DNA from: Candidatus Levyibacteriota bacterium
GTDB taxonomy: Bacteria; Patescibacteriota; Microgenomatia; Levybacterales; UBA12049
Assembly: GCA_023245475.1 (NCBI GenBank)
Contig: JAHFKF010000006.1
Location: 1 to 25,260, forward strand
Direction: 5' to 3'
Length of the DNA stretch: 25,260 bases
Position numbers and translations under genes: made by a program. The notes under the pieces were generated by a model that searched no databases, was not told the DNA's origin, and saw nothing but the letters and a program-made list of their open reading frames with translations. Shown here piece by piece: positions 19,386 through 25,260 of the stretch (positions are counted from its first letter, which is position 1; each line of letters begins with the position of its first letter).

Positions 19386-21101
19386 ATGAAGAAAGCGAGA
19401 TACGTTTTAGGAATAAATACCACTTATCACGAATTAGCTGCTTGTTTGTTGAAAGATGGGAAATTAATAGCCGCGGTTGAAGAGGAAAGATTTAGCAGAG
19501 TGAAACATGGTAAAAAAGCATTGATCGATAATCCTGATACTATCCCTTATGCTTCAATTGATTATTGTCTCCAGCAAGCAGATATAACATTAAGAGATGT
19601 AGAGATCATTGGTTTATCTTTTTGTCCAGAGTATAGGTTAAAAAATATTAATATCGATCCCTTTTTTCAAGCTGGAGATTGGGGTAGCGAAGATGGAGAA
19701 AAGCTTTTTCATGCAAAACTATTATCAATTCCCAAGAAATTAAGTGAATATGCTCGATCTAATATAGAAGATAGAATAAAGTGGATACCTCATCATCTTT
19801 GTCATGCATCGAGTGCGTATTTTGTTTCTCCTTTTAAAACTTCAGCAATTCTTTCAATCGACGGTATTGGTGAAACTCAATCTACGTGGTTTGGTAGTGG
19901 GAAAAATAATATGATTTCAGAGATTAAATCAATGGAATATCCTAACTCTGTCGGTTTTCTATGGGAAAAAATGGCTAAATTCTTAGGTTTTTCTGAGTAT
20001 GATGCTCAAAAGGTTATGGGATTGGCGTCGTATGGTAAATGGAGAAAATACTATGGAAAGCTTAAAGAGATTGTCGAACTTAAGCCAAATGGTGAGTATA
20101 CTACCTCTAGTGAATTATTAAAATTTCGCCTTGATGATTATTCCTCTTTAGAGCAATTGTTTGGTATTAGACATCTTTCTACTCCAAAAGATTTGAATGA
20201 AGACCACGCAGACATAGCAGCCAGTTTACAAAAGGTAACGAATGAATTATTTATCCACTTCGGTAATTATTTAGCAGATGTTACCAACTCAAAAAATATT
20301 TGTCTTGCAGGTGGAGTTGCACTCAATTGTGTTGCTAATACTGAATTGATGAAAGATTGTAAGTTTAAAGATATTTATATTCAGCCTGCAGCAAATGATG
20401 CTGGTACAGCTCTTGGAGCAGCATATTATATTTGGTGTCAAATGTATGGAGAAAAGAAATCGTTTGTTATGGATCATGCTTACTGGGGATCCGCGTATAG
20501 GGATAAAGAAATTGAAGAATGTCTTGTTAAAGAGGATGTAGTTTATCAACGGATTGACAAGATAGAGGTTAAAGCGGCCTCTTTAGTTGCTGAAGGGAAT
20601 ATAGTGGGGTGGTTTCAAGGCCGTATGGAATGGGGCCCTCGGGCATTGGGTAACAGATCTTTACTTGCAGATCCCAGAAATGCTCATATGCAGGAAATAC
20701 TTAATTTAAGAATAAAGAGACGTGAACCATTTCGTCCCTTTGCTCCTAGTGTTCTGAAAGATTTTGTAAAAGATTGGTTTATTGTGCCAACCAATTGTTC
20801 TTCTCGCTCAATAGATTTTATGGAATTTGCTTTTCCAGTGAAAGCAAAAAAACGCAACTTGATTCCTGCAGTAGTTCATGTGGATGGAACAAGTCGTATT
20901 CAATCAGTAGATCAAAAAACAAATCCACGATATTATCAGCTTATTTCTGAATTTTATAAGTTAACAAAAGTTCCGATGGTCTTAAATACATCGTTTAATG
21001 AAAATGAACCAATAGTTTGTAGTCCTGTTGATGCAATCAGAACCTTTAAGAGGACAAAAATGGATTATTTAGTCTTAAATAATTTTCTTATTGGAAGATA
21101 G
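19386..21101 (+). CDS. Carbamoyltransferase, NodU/CmcH/TobZ family
   Basis: A 571-residue enzyme, full length for a family that moves a carbamoyl group from carbamoyl phosphate to a hydroxyl through a carbamoyl-adenylate. The N-terminal Kae1-like domain has GINTTYHELA (9-18), VEEERFSRVKHGK, the metal-binding HHLCHA (136-141), and LSIDGIGE (156-163). Further on are LAGGVALNC and QPAANDAGTALGAA for nucleotide binding. The C-terminal YrdC-like part has GRMEWGPRALGNRS and RREPFRPFAPS. Targets in known systems are antibiotics, Nod factors and sugars; here none is evident. It stands alone after a 234-bp regulatory gap and ends 2 bp from the convergent TrmB-like gene. Confidence 0.92.
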   Translation: MKKARYVLGINTTYHELAACLLKDGKLIAAVEEERFSRVKHGKKALIDNPDTIPYASIDYCLQQADITLRDVEIIGLSFCPEYRLKNINIDPFFQAGDWGSEDGEKLFHAKLLSIPKKLSEYARSNIEDRIKWIPHHLCHASSAYFVSPFKTSAILSIDGIGETQSTWFGSGKNNMISEIKSMEYPNSVGFLWEKMAKFLGFSEYDAQKVMGLASYGKWRKYYGKLKEIVELKPNGEYTTSSELLKFRLDDYSSLEQLFGIRHLSTPKDLNEDHADIAASLQKVTNELFIHFGNYLADVTNSKNICLAGGVALNCVANTELMKDCKFKDIYIQPAANDAGTALGAAYYIWCQMYGEKKSFVMDHAYWGSAYRDKEIEECLVKEDVVYQRIDKIEVKAASLVAEGNIVGWFQGRMEWGPRALGNRSLLADPRNAHMQEILNLRIKRREPFRPFAPSVLKDFVKDWFIVPTNCSSRSIDFMEFAFPVKAKKRNLIPAVVHVDGTSRIQSVDQKTNPRYYQLISEFYKLTKVPMVLNTSFNENEPIVCSPVDAIRTFKRTKMDYLVLNNFLIGR

Positions 21102-21103
21102 TA

Positions 21104-21955
21104 TTATTTAATTTCGGGGAGCATGCTCCACATAAAATCAAATAGTTTTTTCGAATTAACATAGTATTCTGTATTTCGTAAAACAATACTTGTAAGTTTG
21201 CCATTGCCATTAATGATAGCAACTGTATTATCATAGAGTAGAATGCCTGGAGACGTTAATCCTACAGTGTTTGGCATAAACTTATATCTGTATCTTTGAT
21301 TCTTACCTGTAAGATCAAGGTTAAATTCTTGAATAACGTTTGGAGTATTAGCAACTATTTCAAATATTCTTAAATTTGGATTCTTTTTAAGCCCTCGGTC
21401 AAATAAATTAATATCTAATTCGATACCATTAGGTACTAATAGTTTAGTTAATTCAAGAAAATTTACGTAAGTGCGTAATTCTTTTGCTTTGAGAGCATCT
21501 TCATAAATCTTCTTTACCCCACTCTTCCCCTTATAATACCTAATCTCTGCTTCGTTGGTTGATTCTTTTTGTGGTAATGCCTTGGTGAGAAGCGATACCA
21601 TCTCTGGTAAGTTTGCTTCAGCTTTTTTTGCTCGTTCAAGCTTTTTGTCAACTAAATAATGGAGATTTTCTGCTGGTTCATTTGCTACGACGAGTTTTTT
21701 AGAACCCTTTACTAATTTCATTACTAATTCCTTGTCAATGAGTTGATCAATATAGAGATATGCTGTTGTTCGTTTGATTTTGGTCGTCTCTGCAAGCTCC
21801 CGGACACTAATAGGACCTGTGTTGAGGAGGGTGAGGTAGAGCTTTGCTTCAATTTCTGATAAACCAAGTTGTTCGAGATAATCTAGAATCTTATTCATAA
21901 TTGTTGAGTAAAGATCCATTTTATCATAGATTTTACTGTTTGTATTCTTCGACAT
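21104..21955 (-). CDS. TrmB-type sugar-responsive transcriptional regulator
   Basis: A 283-residue regulator. The winged HTH spans about 22-80, LDYLEQLGLSEIEAKLYLTL then ISVRELAETTKIKRTTAYLY, the canonical TrmB pattern. It is followed by a Lys/Glu/Ala-rich coiled coil (about 105-125) and a C-terminal alpha/beta domain of about 150 residues that may bind an effector. TrmB proteins are best known as archaeal sugar-uptake regulators and also occur in CPR. The start at 21955 is favoured by TATGTT lying 6 bases upstream; in-frame ATGs at 21919 and 21898 would keep the HTH. It is divergent from UMP kinase and convergent with the carbamoyltransferase, and a natural candidate to bind the operator-like region at 19342-19377. 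Confidence 0.82.
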   Translation of the reverse strand: MSKNTNSKIYDKMDLYSTIMNKILDYLEQLGLSEIEAKLYLTLLNTGPISVRELAETTKIKRTTAYLYIDQLIDKELVMKLVKGSKKLVVANEPAENLHYLVDKKLERAKKAEANLPEMVSLLTKALPQKESTNEAEIRYYKGKSGVKKIYEDALKAKELRTYVNFLELTKLLVPNGIELDINLFDRGLKKNPNLRIFEIVANTPNVIQEFNLDLTGKNQRYRYKFMPNTVGLTSPGILLYDNTVAIINGNGKLTSIVLRNTEYYVNSKKLFDFMWSMLPEIK

Positions 21956-21961
21956 TATTGT

Positions 21962-22036
21962 AACATATCTACTTTTAAATCCAAGTTGTCAAATGGCGAC
22001 GACAGTATTGACAATTCTTGAGATATTATTTATAGT
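21962..22036. promoter_or_regulatory. Divergent promoters between the TrmB-like gene and UMP kinase
   Basis: Plus: TTGACA (22008-22013), 17 bp, TATAGT (22031-22036), 10 bases to ATG 22047. Minus: TTGACA (21992-21987), TATGTT (21967-21962; 19-bp spacer), 6 bases to ATG 21955. Both transcripts would have little or no leader. Confidence 0.6.
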
Positions 22037-22046
22037 GAATTTAAGC

Positions 22047-22757
22047 ATGGATAACCATAGCAATCGAGAGAAAGTTATCATCTCAGTCGGCGGATCTCTA
22101 ATAGTCCCAAATGGAAGCATTGCTACTGATTTCTTAAATCACCTCAACAACTTTATTCGACATCAATTAACTCTTAATCCTAACTTGCAATTTTTTCTTA
22201 TCATTGGCGGTGGTATGACAGCCAGACATTACCGAGATGCAGGACGCGATGTCTTGGGACACGAATTGACATCAGAGGATTTAGATTGGCTTGGAATTCA
22301 CGCAACACGACTCAATGCACATCTGGTCAGAACTATCTTTCAGGATGTAGCACACCCTACTATTATTGAGAATTACAGTATTATCCGTAAAGCTCAAGAG
22401 CCCGTTGTTATCGCAGCTGGATGGAAGCCTGGTTGGTCAACTGATTACTGCGCGACACTTATCGGCGAAGACTATGGTGTACGTAAAATCATCAATTTGA
22501 GTAATATTACCCAAGTCTTTGATAAAGATCCCCGCAAGTTCCCCGATGCAAAGCCCCAAACAGAAATGACATGGAAAAACTTCCGCAAAATGGTTGGAGA
22601 CACATGGGATCCTGGCATGAACTCACCTTTTGATCCAATCGCTGCCAAAAAGGCTGAAGAGATGGGAGCCGAAGTTGTCGTGATGTCTGGAGACAATTTT
22701 GATAATATCCAAAGCTATCTCAATGGAGAAAAATTTCTCGGAACAGTGATTAACTAG
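22047..22757 (+). CDS. pyrH: UMP kinase, archaeal-type amino acid kinase fold
   Basis: A 236-residue amino-acid-kinase-fold protein converting UMP to UDP. VGGSL (14-18) binds ATP phosphates. GGGMTARHYRDAGR (54-67), LGIHATRLNAHLV, GWKPGWSTDYCAT and NLSNITQVFDKDPR follow the archaeal UMP kinase order rather than the usual bacterial PyrH, where the equivalent positions read differently (for example the archaeal GGTHPGHTTD block). The C-terminal SPFDPIAAKKAEEMG is the base-binding region of the fold. ATG 22047 is chosen: a frame from 21993 would include the -35 and -10 elements of its own promoter. It stands alone between the TrmB-like gene and an unknown. Confidence 0.85.
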   Translation: MDNHSNREKVIISVGGSLIVPNGSIATDFLNHLNNFIRHQLTLNPNLQFFLIIGGGMTARHYRDAGRDVLGHELTSEDLDWLGIHATRLNAHLVRTIFQDVAHPTIIENYSIIRKAQEPVVIAAGWKPGWSTDYCATLIGEDYGVRKIINLSNITQVFDKDPRKFPDAKPQTEMTWKNFRKMVGDTWDPGMNSPFDPIAAKKAEEMGAEVVVMSGDNFDNIQSYLNGEKFLGTVIN

Positions 22758-22824
22758 ATATATCTTCATGATTTAAAAAATGGTTGCATACTATTTTTCT
22801 AGATTGATTTTAGGGAATTTGTAG

Positions 22825-22830
22825 TATAAT
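22825..22830 (+). promoter_or_regulatory. -10 element, leaderless start at 22837
   Basis: Perfect TATAAT at 22825-22830, then 6 bases to ATG 22837. A possible TTGATT -35 (22804-22809) gives a short 15-bp spacer. Confidence 0.55.
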
Positions 22831-22836
22831 CAACGC

Positions 22837-24000
22837 ATGACAGAACGTTCAAGTGGATCTTTTCCAGATGGTTTTCCAGAGAATTTCGATGTAACCTCAT
22901 TTGAAACCACTGCACAAAAAAAATTGCGGGAAGGCTTCGAGAATCTACAAGCAGTAAATCAAGCAACAATTGCTGAGTTTGATCCTACTATCCCTAATGC
23001 AAGGGCTTCTATTATCCTTCGAGCGTCCTCAGAAAAAGCAGAACCAATTATTGCAAGGAGAATGCGGACAAATATGCTCCATAAACTTAATCTTTATCCA
23101 CGCATTACGCCTGAGGAGAATAACCCAGACCCAGACATTTTGTTTGAATATCACTATTCAGGTGGAGAGGTTGAACAAATCAAAAATATATCAAGAGTTG
23201 ACGGGGTAAAAATACCTGTATTTACCGTGATTATACGAGACAATAATAGCCCCAATGGTCTTGAAAGTATTGAGTTATTATCACATGATTTAGCAACTCA
23301 GGAAATAAAAGAAATTCAAAGCTATATCCAAGAATATAAGCTTAATGAGAGGTTATCCAAGGAGTTTGGTCTTGATCCTTCATTTATAGAAAAGGCAGGT
23401 TTAAGTTTGCAAGACAAGCAAGCGATGATTGACTCGTATGATGCAATTACTGGAATGCCTACAACAGAAGCTGAGAAACTTCAAAAACCTCGAGAAAGAC
23501 TGGTCAAAGCAATGTTACCGGCGATTGGAATGTTAAAAAATAGACGAGATCGGCAGCTCCCTCATCTTAGGGCTCAATACCAATATGAAGTTTCTCAAGT
23601 AATAGAGAAAGACAAACTTACCGGTGATAATCTTGATGAGTTCTATCAACGAGAGCGTCTCTTAAGACTCTCAGCTCTCAATCAACAATTAAGAACAAGA
23701 AAAGGTGTTGTAAAAACATCATTAGCTGCTATAACAACAGGTTTTACGGCAGCATCAGCTGGGATAGGTGCTGTTGTTGGTTTATCAGAATCTTACGGGC
23801 TAACTCCTGTAAAAGGTGCGATAATTGGTGGAATAGGCGGACTTGCTTTCGGTGTAGAAAAAATAAGGGAATATCGTAAGAGGAGTAATCAGATAGCTGA
23901 TTTTTCAGCGATAAATCCTCAGGTTAATTTAGGTGAGCAACTACAAACTGAAAAATATGTGGCTAATAGCTTTTTTCATTTTATAAGAGCCCACAAATAA
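22837..24000 (+). CDS. Unknown protein with a C-terminal Gly/Ala-rich hydrophobic segment
   Basis: A 387-residue protein of no family I recognise. About 280 residues are soluble and mixed alpha/beta, with several Arg/Glu-rich helices (for example KNRRDRQLPHLRAQYQYEVS). At about 291-340 lies a Gly/Ala/Ser-rich hydrophobic stretch (SLAAITTGFTAASAGIGAVV, then AIIGGIGGLAFGV) resembling glycine-zipper helical hairpins. A basic EKIREYRKRSNQ and a polar tail follow. It could insert in the membrane as a hairpin or oligomerise. The N-terminus is Ser/Phe/Pro-rich with no signal peptide. It is the last plus-strand gene and has its own TATAAT. Confidence 0.58.
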   Translation: MTERSSGSFPDGFPENFDVTSFETTAQKKLREGFENLQAVNQATIAEFDPTIPNARASIILRASSEKAEPIIARRMRTNMLHKLNLYPRITPEENNPDPDILFEYHYSGGEVEQIKNISRVDGVKIPVFTVIIRDNNSPNGLESIELLSHDLATQEIKEIQSYIQEYKLNERLSKEFGLDPSFIEKAGLSLQDKQAMIDSYDAITGMPTTEAEKLQKPRERLVKAMLPAIGMLKNRRDRQLPHLRAQYQYEVSQVIEKDKLTGDNLDEFYQRERLLRLSALNQQLRTRKGVVKTSLAAITTGFTAASAGIGAVVGLSESYGLTPVKGAIIGGIGGLAFGVEKIREYRKRSNQIADFSAINPQVNLGEQLQTEKYVANSFFHFIRAHK

Positions 24001-24038
24001 ACGTAACTCTCCCTTGAACCTGTGGATGTAGGACTGAG

Positions 24039-24111
24039 TGCCGAGGATCAGAGTCGAACTGATATATCATGTTCTTCAGACATGCGCCATGACCACCTAG
24101 GCTACCGCGGC
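24039..24111 (-). tRNA. tRNA-Phe (anticodon GAA)
   Basis: Minus-strand acceptor GCCGCGG pairs with CCTCGGC except for a C-U mismatch at 5-68; discriminator A at 24039. The anticodon stem CATGT/ACATG is perfect around loop CTGAAGA, giving GAA for UUY codons, with G rather than A at position 37. The T arm ATCAG/CTGAT encloses TTCGACT. CCA is not encoded. It lies between the unknown gene and the CysRS-family gene. Confidence 0.9.
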
Positions 24112-24186
24112 AAATAATTTAATACCTGACAAATATTCTACCACAGCCTGGTCAAATAGTGAAGCTCTAAGTGGACTGAAGCTTGC

Positions 24187-25260
24187 TTAAAAGAGAAGAC
24201 TGTACATCTCTCTAAGAAGCTTGTTGTACAAGACAGTAGGTTTTTTGAGTTGTTTTTTTGCCAGAGTTGTCAGTATTGCAACTGCCTTTGGTGTGTCCAA
24301 ATCATCATCCAAGGCTGCGAAGAATTCTCTTTTGATTTCTTCTTCCTCACTCCCCTGCTCTGTGGCTTCTTGAGTCAATGCTTTTTTAATAATTTCCATT
24401 TGCTTTGCTTTTTGGATCAATTCTTTCTCCTCATAATGCCATGGCTCCCTATAATGATGTGAAAGCAAGAGATACCGAATTGCCTCAGCAGAATATGTCT
24501 CAAGAAGTTTAACGACCATGATCAAGTTACCCAAGGATTTGGACATTTTTTCTCCCTCATAGTGGACAGCGCCGGTGTGCATCCAGGTGTTTGTAAATGG
24601 TTTTACCCCAGTGAAATTTTCTGATTGAGCAATTTCACTTTCATGATGAGGATAAATCAAATCAATGCCTCCCCCATGAATGTCAATATTATTGTCAATA
24701 TATTGGTAAACCATTGCGCTACACTCAATATGCCATCCCGGACGACCTGCTCCCCAATGAGATTCCCACGAAGGTTCATCTGGAAGGGATTTCTGCCACA
24801 TAATAAAATCTAATGGATCTTCTTTATGTGGGTCATCTGGATTGGCTCCGCGTTCTTTGGAAAGCTTGATCATCTCTTCCCGTGAGTATCGTGAGAGCTT
24901 GCCGTATTCTGGATCTTTGCTGGTTCTGAAATAGACATTCCCATCTACAACATATGCCATTTCTTTTTCAATCAAGGTTTGGACAATAGTAACAATCGTC
25001 TCAATGCTCTCTGTTGCTTTGACATAGTGAGTTGGCATGAGTATATTCATGGTTTTCAGATCCGTAAGAAACCTGTCTGTCCAATACTGTCCCAATTCCT
25101 TCCAATCTTTGCCCAATTCTTTTGCTTTTTTTAAAATATCATCATCAATATCTGTGACGTTTTGGACGTAAGTTACTTCATATCCTTGATATTTAAGATA
25201 TCGATGCAAGATATCGAATGATAAGTAAGTAAACGCATGTCCAAGGTGTGTTGTGTCATA
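24187..25260 (-). CDS. cysS: Cysteinyl-tRNA synthetase family protein, MshC-like, 5' end outside window
   Basis: 357 residues are visible; the frame stays open to the right edge, so roughly the first 30 residues are missing. HIGH motif HLGHA is near the visible start and KMSKS appears in GEKMSKSLGN. The Zn/Cys-binding block is present: GRPGWHIECSAM, then HGGGIDLIYPHHESEIAQSE. Homologues attach cysteine to tRNA-Cys (CysRS) or to the amino-sugar of mycothiol (MshC). Features leaning to MshC are HLGHA-x-TYL, YVQNVTDIDDDIL, KDWKELG and NPDDPHKEDPLD, and the near-absence of sequence after DDDLDTPKA: only about 28 residues follow, where CysRS has roughly 100 more for the anticodon. A minimal CysRS remains possible. 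The symbol reflects the family, not a proven function. Confidence 0.8.
   Translation of the reverse strand, partial: YDTTHLGHAFTYLSFDILHRYLKYQGYEVTYVQNVTDIDDDILKKAKELGKDWKELGQYWTDRFLTDLKTMNILMPTHYVKATESIETIVTIVQTLIEKEMAYVVDGNVYFRTSKDPEYGKLSRYSREEMIKLSKERGANPDDPHKEDPLDFIMWQKSLPDEPSWESHWGAGRPGWHIECSAMVYQYIDNNIDIHGGGIDLIYPHHESEIAQSENFTGVKPFTNTWMHTGAVHYEGEKMSKSLGNLIMVVKLLETYSAEAIRYLLLSHHYREPWHYEEKELIQKAKQMEIIKKALTQEATEQGSEEEEIKREFFAALDDDLDTPKAVAILTTLAKKQLKKPTVLYNKLLREMYSLLF

Noticed and set aside
21118..21129. Perfect 12-bp palindrome GGAGCATGCTCC near the convergent ends of the carbamoyltransferase and TrmB-like genes
   Set aside because: Considered as a bidirectional terminator, but it lies inside the TrmB-like coding end, has no loop-sized centre and no following T-run on either strand.
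1..25260. CRISPR arrays, insertion sequences, transposase or integrase genes
   Set aside because: No regularly spaced direct repeats of CRISPR size, no transposase motifs and no terminal inverted repeats were found. The repeats at 5361-5607 are 7-bp units, not spacer arrays.

Overview
The window looks like a chromosome segment of a Patescibacteria/CPR bacterium, possibly Microgenomates-like. This is inferred from gene content only. The points behind it are moderately low G+C, many short genes with no recognisable family, and few Shine-Dalgarno sequences. There is also a lone VirD4/TraG-like ATPase, an archaeal-type UMP kinase, a TrmB-type regulator and four tRNAs without encoded CCA. TGA serves as a stop codon (for example at 12712-12714), so the UGA-reassigned Gracilibacteria/Absconditabacteria are excluded.

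Layout. 1-5300: a partial secreted cutinase-like gene (minus), a membrane-anchored unknown, a large VirD4-like ATPase divergent from a DUF4258-like gene, an unknown, and a membrane-anchored lysozyme-like protein. 5326-5701: two tRNA-Leu genes (CAG, GAG) among degenerate 7-bp repeats. 5752-9070: an unknown and a three-gene minus-strand operon for sugar or cell-envelope chemistry (CapD/PseB-like dehydratase, SDR, sugar-kinase-like phosphotransferase), divergent from a DUF218 gene. 9791-15212: a large unknown, tRNA-Val, an 18-residue-repeat protein, truB preceded by a possible 21-codon lysine-rich ORF, a zinc-ribbon protein, a DEAD-box helicase, a patatin-like phospholipase and a small unknown. 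15328-22757: a metabolic, accessory-looking stretch with a small HTH protein, a split lycopene cyclase pair, a HAD phosphatase, an adenosylhomocysteinase-like protein, a Nudix hydrolase, a NodU/CmcH carbamoyltransferase, a TrmB-like regulator and UMP kinase. 22837-25260: an unknown with a Gly/Ala-rich hydrophobic tail, tRNA-Phe, and the 3' part of a CysRS-family gene that resembles the mycothiol ligase MshC.

The strongest window-wide signal is in gene starts. About fourteen CDS begin (ATG or GTG) only 6-8 bases after a sigma70-type -10 hexamer, often with a -35 box 17 bp further upstream. Six more have predicted leaders of roughly 4-11 bases. Leaderless or nearly leaderless initiation therefore seems to be the default here. 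Clear Shine-Dalgarno sequences precede only the two exported-protein genes (cutinase-like and lysozyme-like). Other points worth following are the MshC-like cysteine ligase, lycopene cyclase genes without a local carotenoid pathway, the divergent SAH-hydrolase-like enzyme, a palindrome plus direct repeats upstream of the carbamoyltransferase, the 7-bp repeats around tRNA-Leu, and tRNA-Phe with G37.
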